64,000 nucleotides of DNA, from positions 5,828,001-5,892,000 of the forward strand of contig NZ_CP089214.1 in NCBI RefSeq assembly GCF_021183625.1, written 5' to 3'. Of this stretch, positions 53,881 through 61,920 are shown piece by piece; the first letter of the stretch is position 1, and every line of letters begins with the position of its first letter. Made by a program: the position numbers and the translations under genes. The notes beneath the pieces were generated by a model. The model made no database searches, was not told the origin of the DNA, and saw only the letters and a program-made list of their open reading frames with translations. This DNA comes from Nocardia asteroides (GTDB taxonomy: Bacteria > Actinomycetota > Actinomycetes > Mycobacteriales > Mycobacteriaceae).

Positions 53881-54708
53881 ATGAGCCCGCGCGAGCAGGC
53901 CACCGTGGCCGACGCCGATCTCGGCACGCTGCTCGACACTGCCGCCACCATCCTGGACGAGGTGGCGCCGCGGTTCGTCGAGGGGATCGGCGCGCCGAGC
54001 GCGGTCACCAAGGGCCGCAACGACTTCGCGACCGAACTCGACCTGGAACTCGAGCGCACGGTGAGCGCCGCGCTGCGCGAGCGCACCGGCATCGAGGTGC
54101 ACGGCGAGGAGTACGGCGGGCCGCAGCTCACCTCCGGCGCCGCCTGGGTGCTGGACCCGATCGACGGCACCTTCAACTACTCCGCCGGGCACCCGCTCTC
54201 CGGCATGCTGCTCGCCCTGGTCCGGGACGGCGAACCGGTGCTCGGGCTCACCTGGCTGCCGCTGCTGAACCGCCGCTACGCCGCGGCGGCGGGCGGCCCG
54301 CTGCTGGTCGACGGCGTCCCGCTGCCCCCGCTGGCGCAGGCCGCGCTCGGCGAATCCATGATCGGCTTCGGCGCCTTCAACGTCGACTCCCGCGGCCGCA
54401 TCCCCGGACAGTTCCGCTTCGACCTGCTCGGCCCGCTGAGCAGGCTCTCCTCCCGGGTCCGGATGCACGGCTCCACCGGGATCGACCTCGCCTTCACCGC
54501 GCACGGCGTACTCGGCGGCGCGATCGTCTTCGGCCACCACCCGTGGGACAACGCGGCGGGCGTCGCGCTGGTCAGGGCCGCGGGCGGGGTGGTCACCGAT
54601 ATCGCGGGCGAGCCGTGGACCATCACCTCCGGCTCGGTGCTCGCCGCCGCGCCCGGCGTGCACGCCGAGCTGCTCGCGATGATCTGCACGGTCGCCGAGG
54701 ACGGATGA
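53881..54708 (+). CDS. Inositol monophosphatase family protein (ImpA-like)
   Basis: A 275-aa metal-dependent phosphatase. TKGRNDFATELDLELE, the Glu of the VHGEEYGG segment (about 80), the metal motif WVLDPIDGTFNYSAG (about 92-102) and HHPWDNAAGVALVRAAGG (about 220) define the family. Position between priA and hisF equals that of impA Rv1604 in M. tuberculosis (recalled). It could act on inositol phosphate or serve as histidinol-phosphatase (HisN role), a step otherwise missing from this cluster; the sequence alone does not decide. Confidence 0.88.
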   Translation: MSPREQATVADADLGTLLDTAATILDEVAPRFVEGIGAPSAVTKGRNDFATELDLELERTVSAALRERTGIEVHGEEYGGPQLTSGAAWVLDPIDGTFNYSAGHPLSGMLLALVRDGEPVLGLTWLPLLNRRYAAAAGGPLLVDGVPLPPLAQAALGESMIGFGAFNVDSRGRIPGQFRFDLLGPLSRLSSRVRMHGSTGIDLAFTAHGVLGGAIVFGHHPWDNAAGVALVRAAGGVVTDIAGEPWTITSGSVLAAAPGVHAELLAMICTVAEDG

Positions 54709-54721
54709 GAAGGGTGCCGAC

Positions 54722-55495
54722 ATGACGCTGGCCGTGCGGGTCATCCCGTGCCTGGACGTGGACGCCGGCCGGGTGGTCAAGGGCGTGAACTTCCAGAACC
54801 TGCGGGACGCGGGCGACCCGGTCGCGCTCGCCGCGACCTACGACGCGCAGGGCGCCGACGAGCTCACCTTCCTCGACGTCACCGCCTCCACCGGTGACCG
54901 CGGCACCATGATCGACGTGGTCACCAGGACCGCCGAGCAGATCTTCATCCCGCTCACCGTCGGCGGCGGCGTGCGCACCGTCGAGGACGTGGACCGGCTG
55001 CTGCGGGCAGGCGCGGACAAGGTCTCGGTGAACACCGCCGCCATCGCGCGCCCCGAGGTGCTGCGCGAGATGTCCGAGCGGTTCGGCTCGCAGTGCATCG
55101 TGCTCTCGGTGGACGCCCGCACGGTCCCGGACGGGCAGCCGGACACCCCGTCCGGCTGGGAGGTCACCACGCACGGCGGCAAGCGCGGCACCGGGATCGA
55201 CGCGGTCGAGTGGGCCGAGCGCGGCGCCGAGCTCGGCGTCGGCGAGATCCTGCTCAACTCCATGGACGCGGACGGCACCAAGGCCGGGTTCGACCTGCTG
55301 ATGATCCGCGCGGTGCGGGCCGCGGTGGCGGTGCCGGTGATCGCCAGCGGCGGGGCGGGCGCGGTCGGGCACTTCGCCCCCGCGGTGCACGCCGGGGCGG
55401 ACGCGGTGCTCGCGGCCAGCGTCTTCCACTTCGGCGAGCTGACCATCGGGAACGTCAAGGATTCGCTGCGGGACCAGAACATCGTGGTGCGCTGA
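54722..55495 (+). CDS. hisF: Imidazole glycerol phosphate synthase, cyclase subunit
   Basis: A 257-aa (beta/alpha)8 cyclase. VRVIPCLDVDAGRVVKGVNFQNLRDAGDP with the catalytic Asp, ELTFLDVTAS, IPLTVGGGVRTVEDVDRLL, GEILLNSMDADGTKAGFDL with the second Asp, and VIASGGAGAVGHF are conserved. It pairs with HisH. ATG at 54722, 13 nt after the phosphatase gene. Confidence 0.96.
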   Translation: MTLAVRVIPCLDVDAGRVVKGVNFQNLRDAGDPVALAATYDAQGADELTFLDVTASTGDRGTMIDVVTRTAEQIFIPLTVGGGVRTVEDVDRLLRAGADKVSVNTAAIARPEVLREMSERFGSQCIVLSVDARTVPDGQPDTPSGWEVTTHGGKRGTGIDAVEWAERGAELGVGEILLNSMDADGTKAGFDLLMIRAVRAAVAVPVIASGGAGAVGHFAPAVHAGADAVLAASVFHFGELTIGNVKDSLRDQNIVVR

Positions 55496-55559
55496 ATAAG
55501 AATCACCCCCTGCCGAAGCCGGGGAATTCGATTGCGGCGGAACGCCGTTGCAGCCTGAT

Positions 55560-56510
55560 GTGAGTATCGGAATCGCACTGTCCCCCGTCGCGCTCGGCGC
55601 CGCCGCCAATGCCGTCGACGCCGCCGTCTCGCTGGGCCGGGAGGCGGAGGCCGTCGGGCTCGCCTCGCTCTGGCTCGGCCAGACCTTCAGCCACGACGCG
55701 ATCGCGGTCGCCGGGATCGTCGGCCGCGAGGTGCCCGGCCTCGAGGTCGGCACCTCGGTGGTGCCGATCATCGGCAGGCACCCGCTGCTGGTCGCGAGCC
55801 AGGCGCAGACCGCGCAGGCCGCGGCGCGCGGCCGCTTCACGCTCGGCATCGGGCTCGGCGCGGCCGCCATCTCGGGCCCGGCCTACGGGGCTCCGGACGA
55901 GCGCCCGATCACCCGGCTGCGCGAGTTCATCACCGCGCTGCGCTCGGTGATCGGCACCGGCGTCGCCGAGCTGCGCGGCGAGACCATCACCGCCGTCACC
56001 CCGATGCCGGGCGCGGTGGCAGGCGCGCGCACCGACACCGCGATCCTGGTGGCCGCGATGGGCCCGCAGGCGCTGCGGGTCACCGGCGAACTGGCCGACG
56101 GCACGCTGCCCTTCCTGATCGGGCCAGCCGCGCTGGCCGAGCACGTGATCGCGCCGCTGCACGCCGCCGCCGAGCGGGCGGGCAGGCCGCGGCCGCGGGT
56201 CGCGATCGCGGTGCCGGGGGTGGTCACCGCCGACCTCGGGGCGGCGCGGGCGGCGGCGGCCGCGCAGACCGCGTTCTACGACACCATCCCCTCCTACCGG
56301 CGCACCGTCGAGCTCTCCGGCGCGCGGGCCGCCGCCGAGCTGGTGGTGCTCGGCGACGAGGAGACGGTGGCCGCCCGGATCGCGGAGTACTTCGACGCGG
56401 GCGCCACCGACGTGATCTTCACCCAGACCGACCTCACCACCCAGGCCGACCGGCGCCGCACCTGGCGGCTGCTCGGCGAGCTGAACCGGTCCCGTATAAA
56501 GACAGCATGA
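55560..56510 (+). CDS. LLM-class flavin (F420)-dependent oxidoreductase
   Basis: A 316-aa luciferase-like monooxygenase/oxidoreductase. REAEAVGLASLWLGQTFSHDA, VGTSVVPIIGRHPLLVASQAQTAQAAARGRFTLGIGLG, and VLVAAMGPQALRVTGELADG are typical of F420-dependent LLM enzymes. The GTG at 55560 gives the family N-terminus VSIGIALSP; a TTG at 55548 is possible. It sits between hisF and hisI, and its stop overlaps the hisI ATG (ATGA), so it is co-transcribed with histidine genes although no His-pathway role is known for the family. Confidence 0.88.
   Translation: MSIGIALSPVALGAAANAVDAAVSLGREAEAVGLASLWLGQTFSHDAIAVAGIVGREVPGLEVGTSVVPIIGRHPLLVASQAQTAQAAARGRFTLGIGLGAAAISGPAYGAPDERPITRLREFITALRSVIGTGVAELRGETITAVTPMPGAVAGARTDTAILVAAMGPQALRVTGELADGTLPFLIGPAALAEHVIAPLHAAAERAGRPRPRVAIAVPGVVTADLGAARAAAAAQTAFYDTIPSYRRTVELSGARAAAELVVLGDEETVAARIAEYFDAGATDVIFTQTDLTTQADRRRTWRLLGELNRSRIKTA
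56495..56500 (+). promoter_or_regulatory. Possible -10 box for hisI inside the LLM gene
   Basis: TATAAA lies 6 nt before the hisI ATG, within the last codons of the LLM gene. It lacks the final T of TAnnnT, so support is weak. Confidence 0.25.
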
Positions 56511-56851
56511 GCCTGGACCCGACGATCGCCGCCCGCCTCAAGCGCAACGAGGCGGGGCTGGTGTCCGCGGTGGCCCAGGAGAAGGCCACCGGGGCGGTGC
56601 TCATGGTGGCCTGGATGGACGACGAGGCGCTGGCCCGCACCCTGGCGACGCGCAAGGCCACCTACTACTCGCGCTCCAGGCAGCAGTACTGGGTGAAGGG
56701 CGAGACCTCGGGGCACACCCAGTACGTGCACGAGGTGCGGCTGGACTGCGACGGCGACACCGTGCTGCTGGTCGTGGATCAGGAGGGCGCCGCCTGCCAC
56801 ACCGGCACGCACACCTGCTTCGACGGCGACCGGCTGCTCGCCGAGCGCTGA
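56507..56851 (+). CDS. hisI: Phosphoribosyl-AMP cyclohydrolase
   Basis: A 114-aa zinc hydrolase of histidine synthesis. MVAWMDDEALARTLATRKATYYSRSRQQYWVKGETSGH and the metal-binding DCDGDTVLLVV plus GAACHTGTHTCF segments are conserved. It is the last gene of the his cluster; hisG and hisE are not in the window. It ends 1 nt before the convergent MarR gene. Confidence 0.95.
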   Translation: MSLDPTIAARLKRNEAGLVSAVAQEKATGAVLMVAWMDDEALARTLATRKATYYSRSRQQYWVKGETSGHTQYVHEVRLDCDGDTVLLVVDQEGAACHTGTHTCFDGDRLLAER

Positions 56852-56852
56852 C

Positions 56853-57323
56853 TCAGTCCTGGTTCTCCGGGTCGAGCACGTCGGTGAGGTGCCGGGAGAG
56901 CGTGTCGACCACCCGGGCCAGCTCGCGGGTGGTCTCCGAGTCCAGCGCGTCGAAGACCAGCCTGCGCACCGCCTCCAGGTAGCCCGGCGCCACCTCGACC
57001 ACCTTGACATACCCGGCATCGGTCAGGACGGCCTGCACGCCGCGCTTCCCCGAGGTCGCGGAGCGCTGCACCCAGCCGAGCCGCTCCAGTTTCGAGATCA
57101 CGTGCGAGAGCCGGGATAACGACGCATTTGCCTTGTGCGCCAGCTCGCTCATCTGCAGCCGGTGCCCGGGTTCCTCGGAGAGCAGGGTCAGCACCCAGTA
57201 CTCGAAATGCGTGATCCCGAATTCGCGCTGCAGCCGGGTGTCGAGCGCACCGGGCAGCCGGGTGGTCACGGTGACCATCGCGCGCCAGGCGCGCTCTTCG
57301 ACCGGGTCGAGCCATTTCGTCAC
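56853..57323 (-). CDS. MarR-family transcriptional regulator
   Basis: A 156-aa winged-helix regulator. The N-terminal helices (WLDPVEERAWRAMVTVTTRLPGAL), HTH LQMSELAHKANASLSRLSHVISKLERLGWV (about 57-86) and wing RSATSGKRGVQAVLTDAGY are clear. The GTG at 57323 is the start; AGG lies 8 nt upstream. Its targets are not evident: the upstream 158 bp lead to a membrane protein on the same strand. Confidence 0.87.
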   Translation of the reverse strand: MTKWLDPVEERAWRAMVTVTTRLPGALDTRLQREFGITHFEYWVLTLLSEEPGHRLQMSELAHKANASLSRLSHVISKLERLGWVQRSATSGKRGVQAVLTDAGYVKVVEVAPGYLEAVRRLVFDALDSETTRELARVVDTLSRHLTDVLDPENQD

Positions 57324-57413
57324 TGTCTGCCTACTTTCGGAGCCAAGTGACGTGGGGCGAAATTCAGCCGGGCTGATTAGGCGCGGAATTCACTGCAACG
57401 TGTATTCACAGTC

Positions 57414-57429
57414 ACTCGCGTGAGCGAGT
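57414..57429. terminator. Hairpin between the membrane protein gene and the MarR gene
   Basis: ACTCGC and GCGAGT pair around a GTGA loop (6-bp stem), 53 nt past the stop of the minus-strand membrane protein gene. Nothing else is seen in the 158-bp gap. Confidence 0.4.
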
Positions 57430-57481
57430 TTGCCACGGTGATGCTCGAGCGTCATGAAGATGCTCGGTTCCGTGAAAACAC

Positions 57482-58054
57482 TCACAAACCGCCGGAATCG
57501 GTCGCCGGCTTTCCGGCGGCCGGTTCGACCACCCGTCCGGCGCCCCTGCGACGGCGGATGCCGCGCCGGGCCAGCAGCGCGGCGACGGCGGCGAAGAGCA
57601 CCGCGGCGAGGATCGCGCCGGTCAGGGCGGCGCCGCGGAAGGCGGGGGCGTCGACGTCGAGGATGCGCTCGCCCGCGTGCGCGGCGTCGCTGGTGCCGAG
57701 TACGACGGTGAGCGTGAGCAGGTTCGGGATCGCGGCCAGCAGCGCGAGCAGCGCGGCCGCGCCCGCCAGGAAGCGTCCGCCCCTGCGCCGCCAGCCGAGC
57801 CCGGCGGCGAGCAGCAGGAAGAGCGTGAGCGCGGTGCCGACGCCGCCGTAGAGCAGACCCCAGCCGATGCCCTTGGCGAAGCTGCCGTCCACCGCGGCGG
57901 CCAGGCGCTGGGCCCACCAGCGCGGCAGGAACGCGGCCAGGATCAGGTAGGCGACGACCAGCACCGCGAGCAGCGCCACCGCCGCGATCGCGCGGTTGCG
58001 CCACACCACCGCGGCGGGCTTGCGCCGATCGACCGGGACCTCGCTCGCTGTCAT
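57482..58054 (-). CDS. Four-helix membrane protein, unknown function
   Basis: A 190-aa protein with four predicted transmembrane segments (about residues 23-45, 65-87, 92-117 and 139-160) and an Arg-rich C-terminal tail. I do not recognise a family beyond general hydrophobic permease-like proteins. TACCCT lies 6 nt before the ATG, suggesting a leaderless message. It shares strand with bcp (54-nt gap) upstream. Confidence 0.7.
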   Translation of the reverse strand: MTASEVPVDRRKPAAVVWRNRAIAAVALLAVLVVAYLILAAFLPRWWAQRLAAAVDGSFAKGIGWGLLYGGVGTALTLFLLLAAGLGWRRRGGRFLAGAAALLALLAAIPNLLTLTVVLGTSDAAHAGERILDVDAPAFRGAALTGAILAAVLFAAVAALLARRGIRRRRGAGRVVEPAAGKPATDSGGL

Positions 58055-58060
58055 GGATCC

Positions 58061-58066
58061 AGGGTA
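58061..58066 (-). promoter_or_regulatory. -10 box of the four-helix membrane protein gene (leaderless)
   Basis: TACCCT on the minus strand, 6 nt before the ATG at 58054. Confidence 0.45.
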
Positions 58067-58108
58067 GGCCGGTGTGCCCGCCGGACGGGCGCGGCCGGGC
58101 CCTTCCCC

Positions 58109-58570
58109 CTACTTCGCGCGGTCGCGCAGGAACCGCAGCGCGTCGTCGGCGTGCACGTTGGCGCGCAGCTCGCCGGTGATCACGGAGAGCACGGTGCGGT
58201 CGGTGTCGATCACGAAGGTCTGCCGCTTCACCGGGGCCAGCTTCCCGAGCAGCCCGCGCTTGACGCCGAACTCCTTCGCCACCGCGCCGTCGGCGTCGGA
58301 GAGCAGCGGGTAGCGGAGGCTCTGCTTACCCGCGAAGCCGGACTGCGTCTCCACCGAATCGGTGCTGATCCCGGCGCAGCTCGCGCCGAGCGCGGCGAAC
58401 TCGCCGACCAGGTCGCGGAAGTGGCACGCCTCCGCGGTGCACACCGGGGTGTTGGCGGCGGGGTAGAAGAACAACACCAGCGGTCCGTCGGCGAGCAGCG
58501 CGTCGAGCGAACGGGGTGTACCGGACTGATCGGGGAGCTCGAACCGCGGAGCGAGCTGGCCTGTCTGCAT
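58109..58570 (-). CDS. bcp: Peroxiredoxin, BCP/PrxQ type
   Basis: A 153-aa thiol peroxidase. LAPRFELPDQSG opens the thioredoxin fold; the peroxidatic Cys is in FFYPAANTPVCTAEACHFRD (about residue 45), with the resolving Cys five residues later (ACHFRD) as in PrxQ/BCP. LRYPLLSDADGAVAKEFGV is typical. TAGGGT lies 8 nt before the ATG. Position between the his and trp genes equals Rv1608c bcpB of M. tuberculosis (recalled). Confidence 0.92.
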   Translation of the reverse strand: MQTGQLAPRFELPDQSGTPRSLDALLADGPLVLFFYPAANTPVCTAEACHFRDLVGEFAALGASCAGISTDSVETQSGFAGKQSLRYPLLSDADGAVAKEFGVKRGLLGKLAPVKRQTFVIDTDRTVLSVITGELRANVHADDALRFLRDRAK

Positions 58571-58578
58571 GAACCCCG

Positions 58579-58584
58579 ACCCTA
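58579..58584 (-). promoter_or_regulatory. -10 box of bcp (leaderless)
   Basis: TAGGGT on the minus strand, 8 nt before the bcp ATG at 58570. Confidence 0.4.
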
Positions 58585-58659
58585 CCTGCCGTGCGGCCGG
58601 TCGGGCCCGGGCGCGCGGGGGCCCGATATTCGCTCGCGGCCACCTGGGATGATGGCCCG

Positions 58660-60216
58660 ATGCACGCCGCGTCGACCCCAGCCACCACGTCCCGCGAACG
58701 CTTCCACCAGCTGGCCGCGGAGCACCGCGTGGTCCCGGTGACCCGGAAGGTGCTCGCGGATTCCGAGACCCCGCTCTCGGCCTACCGCAAGCTGGCCGCG
58801 AGCAGGCCGGGCACCTTCCTCTTCGAGTCGGCGGAGAACGGGCGCTCCTGGTCGCGCTGGTCGTTCATCGGCGCGGGCAGCCCGTCGGCGCTCACCGTCG
58901 CCGACGGCGAGGCCGCGTGGCTCGGCGCCACGCCCGCCGACGCCCCGGTCGGCGGCGACCCGCTGACCGCGCTGCACGACACCCTCGAACTGCTGCGCAC
59001 CGAGCGGATCCCCGGGCTGCCCCCGCTCACCGGCGGCATGGTCGGCTACCTCGGCTACGACGCGGTGCGCCGGATGGAGCGGCTGCCGACGCTCGCCGCC
59101 GACGACCTGCACCTGCCCGAGATGGTGCTGATGCTCGCCACCGACCTGGCCGCCTTCGACCATCACGAGGGTGCCATCACGCTGATCGCCAACGCGGTGA
59201 ACTGGAACGGCACCGCCGACCGGGTGGACGAGGCCTACGACGACGCCGTCGCCAGGCTGGACCGGATGACCGCCGCGCTCGCCGCCCCCGCCGCCTCGAC
59301 GGTCTCGGTCTTCGACCAGCCCGAGCCGGACTACCGCCGGGCGCGCAGCAGCGACGAGTTCGGCGCCGACGTGCGCAGGCTGATCGGTGAGATCGAGGCG
59401 GGCGAGGCGTTCCAGGTGGTGATCTCGCAGCGCTTCGAGATGGACTTCGACGGCGAGCCGATCGATCTCTACCGGATGCTGCGCGCCGCCAACCCGAGCC
59501 CGTACATGTACCTGCTGCAGATCCCGGACAGCGCGGGCGGCACCGCCTTCTCCATCGTCGGCTCCAGCCCGGAATCGCTGGTCACCGTGGTGGACGGGGT
59601 GGCGACGACGCACCCGATCGCGGGCACCAGGTGGCGCGGGGCCACCGAGGAGGACGACCTGCTGCTGGAGAAGGGGCTGCTGGCGGACGAGAAGGAGAAC
59701 GCCGAGCACCTCATGCTCGTCGACCTGGGCCGCAACGACCTGGGGCGGGTGTGCAGGCCGGGGACGGTGCGGGTCACCGAGTATCGGCACATCGAGCGGT
59801 ACAGCCACGTCATGCACCTGGTCTCCACGGTCTCCGGGCAGCTCGCGGCCGGGAAGGTCGCGCTGGACGCGGTGCGCGCCTGCTTCCCGGCGGGCACGCT
59901 CTCCGGGGCGCCCAAGGTGCGGGCCATGCAGCTCATCGAGGAGCTGGAGCCGACCCGGCGCGGGATCTACGGCGGCGTCGTCGGGTACCTGGACTTCGCC
60001 GGCGACGCCGACACCGCCATCGCCATCCGGACCGCGCTGGTCAAGGACGGGATCGCCTACGTGCAGGCGGGGGCGGGGGTGGTCGCCGACTCGGTGCCGG
60101 AGTACGAGGACGACGAGGCGCGGAACAAGGCGATGGCGGTGTTGCGCGCGGTCGCCGCCGCGCGGACGGTGCGGCCGTTCGGGGCCGAGGCCCCGGTGCG
60201 CGAAGGCGCGCTGTGA
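58660..60216 (+). CDS. trpE: Anthranilate synthase component I
   Basis: A 518-aa chorismate-utilising enzyme making anthranilate with a TrpG subunit encoded elsewhere. FLFESAENGRSWSRWSFIG (about 45-65) corresponds to the Trp feedback site. The catalytic region has FQVVISQRFEMDF, PIAGTRWRG, HLMLVDLGRNDLGRV and GTLSGAPKVRAMQLIEELEP. The ATG at 58660 is chosen for family length. No Trp-rich leader peptide lies in the 89 bp after bcp. The stop overlaps the next GTG. Confidence 0.95.
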   Translation: MHAASTPATTSRERFHQLAAEHRVVPVTRKVLADSETPLSAYRKLAASRPGTFLFESAENGRSWSRWSFIGAGSPSALTVADGEAAWLGATPADAPVGGDPLTALHDTLELLRTERIPGLPPLTGGMVGYLGYDAVRRMERLPTLAADDLHLPEMVLMLATDLAAFDHHEGAITLIANAVNWNGTADRVDEAYDDAVARLDRMTAALAAPAASTVSVFDQPEPDYRRARSSDEFGADVRRLIGEIEAGEAFQVVISQRFEMDFDGEPIDLYRMLRAANPSPYMYLLQIPDSAGGTAFSIVGSSPESLVTVVDGVATTHPIAGTRWRGATEEDDLLLEKGLLADEKENAEHLMLVDLGRNDLGRVCRPGTVRVTEYRHIERYSHVMHLVSTVSGQLAAGKVALDAVRACFPAGTLSGAPKVRAMQLIEELEPTRRGIYGGVVGYLDFAGDADTAIAIRTALVKDGIAYVQAGAGVVADSVPEYEDDEARNKAMAVLRAVAAARTVRPFGAEAPVREGAL

Positions 60217-60896
60217 GCGGGGGAGAGCCGGGTGCGCGGCGGTATCCGGTGGGGCCGGTGGTCCTGCTCGCCGTGGCGGCCGGGCTCATGTGGGTGGCCT
60301 CGCGGATGACCTGGGTGACCGTGACCTCGTCGGACGGGCTCACCGAGCCGCGCACCGACGAGCTGAACGGCGGCACCTGGTTCGGTGCGCTCACCCCGCT
60401 GGCGCTGGTGCTGCTCGCCGCCATCGCGGCGGTCTTCGCGACGCGCGGGTGGCTGCGGCGGTTCCTCGGGGTGCTGGTCACCCTGGTCGCCGCGGTCACC
60501 GCGGTGCCGCCGTTCGCGCTGCTCACCGGCTCCGGCGACCCGGGGCAGCGCGGGGCAACGCTGGCCGAGCTGCCCGGGCGGGCCGTGGTCACCGGCGCGC
60601 AGACCGCCGTCCTCCCGGCGCTGATCGCCGTCGCCGCCGCGCTCGCCGCCTTCACCGCGGGGGTGCTGCTCGCCCGCATGCCACGCGAGTCCGCCGAGCT
60701 CTCCGGGCGCTACGACGCCCCCGCCGTCCGCCGCGCCGCGGCCGGGGCCGAACTCGACAAGGCCCGATCGGGCGCGGACGCCGACCTCTCCGAGCGCGTC
60801 CTCTGGGACGCCATCGACGCGGGCGACGACCCCACCGCCGACCCGGGAACGGCGGGTACCACGGGTGACCGGCCTCGCAGCGCGGGCGCGGAGTGA
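60213..60896 (+). CDS. Trp-operon-associated membrane protein
   Basis: A 227-aa protein with four transmembrane segments (about 14-32, 56-74, 80-100 and 132-153) and a charged C-terminal tail of about 70 residues. It has the WVASRMTWVTVTSSDGLTEP loop typical of the trp-region membrane protein family found between trpE and trpC in actinobacteria (Rv1610-like). The function is unknown; a tryptophan or precursor transport role has been supposed only from context. Translationally coupled to trpE. Confidence 0.85.
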   Translation: MSGGEPGARRYPVGPVVLLAVAAGLMWVASRMTWVTVTSSDGLTEPRTDELNGGTWFGALTPLALVLLAAIAAVFATRGWLRRFLGVLVTLVAAVTAVPPFALLTGSGDPGQRGATLAELPGRAVVTGAQTAVLPALIAVAAALAAFTAGVLLARMPRESAELSGRYDAPAVRRAAAGAELDKARSGADADLSERVLWDAIDAGDDPTADPGTAGTTGDRPRSAGAE

Positions 60897-61018
60897 CGCG
60901 GCGCGCAGTCCTGCCCCACGGCTCCGCGCGCACCCCGGGTGCGCAGGTCCGGCCCGGTGGGAGCGGTGCCGGGGGAGGCAACCCCCGACCCGGCTCGGAC
61001 TCCCGGTTCCCGGGCATT

Positions 61019-61024
61019 TATTCT
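61019..61024 (+). promoter_or_regulatory. Candidate internal promoter for trpCBA
   Basis: TATTCT lies in the 205-bp gap before trpC and predicts a leader of about 70 nt. A 6-bp hairpin (CGGGGG/CCCCCG, 60970-60987) stands just upstream and may end trpE-membrane protein transcripts. Confidence 0.4.
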
Positions 61025-61101
61025 TGGTCGGCATCGGTGAGACAGCGCCTGGAGGGATTTTCAGGCAGCAAGTCCGTCTCCCCAGAAAGGATTCGAGCCA
61101 G

Positions 61102-61920
61102 ATGACGGTACTCGACTCGATTCTCGACGGGGTCCGTGCAGACGTGGCCGCCCGCGAAGCGGTCACGGATTTCGCCGCGATCAAGGCGGCGGGAGCCGCG
61201 GCACGCCCCGCCCTGGACGCCAGGGCAGCGCTGCTCGAGGACGGTATCGGAGTGATCGCGGAAGTCAAGCGCGCCAGCCCGTCCAAGGGCTCGCTGGCGA
61301 CGATCACCGACCCGGCCGCGCTCGCCAAGGCCTACGAGGACGGCGGCGCGCGGGTGATCAGCGTGCTCACCGAGGAGCGCCGCTTCCACGGCTCGCTGGA
61401 CGACCTGGACGCCGTCCGCGCCGCCGTCTCCATCCCGGTGCTGCGCAAGGACTTCGTCGTCGGCCCGTACCAGATCCACGAGGCGCGGGCGCACGGCGCC
61501 GACGTCATCCTGCTGATCGTGGCCGCGCTGCCGCAGGACGTGCTCTCCTCGCTCATCGACCGCACCGAATCGCTCGGCATGACCGCGCTGGTCGAGGTGC
61601 ACACCGAGGAGGAGGCGGACCGGGCGCTGGAGGCGGGCGCCTCGGTGATCGGGGTGAACGCCCGCAACCTCAAGACGCTCGAGGTGGACCGCGACGTCTT
61701 CTCCCGGATCGCGCCGGGGCTGCCGACCGAGGTCATCCGGATCGCCGAGTCCGGCGTCCGCGGCACCGCCGACCTGCTCGCCTACGCGGGTGCGGGCGCG
61801 GACGCCGTCCTGGTCGGCGAGGGGCTGGTGACCAGCGGCGACCCGCGGGCCGCGGTGCTCAAGCTGGTCACCGCCGGCACCCACCCGTCCTGCCCGAAGC
61901 CGGCCAGGCGGGGCCGGTGA
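61102..61920 (+). CDS. trpC: Indole-3-glycerol phosphate synthase
   Basis: A 272-aa (beta/alpha)8 enzyme. VIAEVKRASPSKG (catalytic Lys, about 54-66), ISVLTEERRFHGSLDDL, PVLRKDFVVGPYQIHEARAHGADVILLI and VIGVNARNLKTLEVD are conserved. The ATG at 61102 is preceded by AGAAAGG at 11 nt. The stop overlaps the trpB GTG. Confidence 0.96.
   Translation: MTVLDSILDGVRADVAAREAVTDFAAIKAAGAAARPALDARAALLEDGIGVIAEVKRASPSKGSLATITDPAALAKAYEDGGARVISVLTEERRFHGSLDDLDAVRAAVSIPVLRKDFVVGPYQIHEARAHGADVILLIVAALPQDVLSSLIDRTESLGMTALVEVHTEEEADRALEAGASVIGVNARNLKTLEVDRDVFSRIAPGLPTEVIRIAESGVRGTADLLAYAGAGADAVLVGEGLVTSGDPRAAVLKLVTAGTHPSCPKPARRGR

Noticed and set aside
58571..58659. Trp attenuator or leader peptide before trpE
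   Set aside because: No short ORF with tandem Trp codons lies in the 89 bp, and no paired terminator/antiterminator stems are seen.
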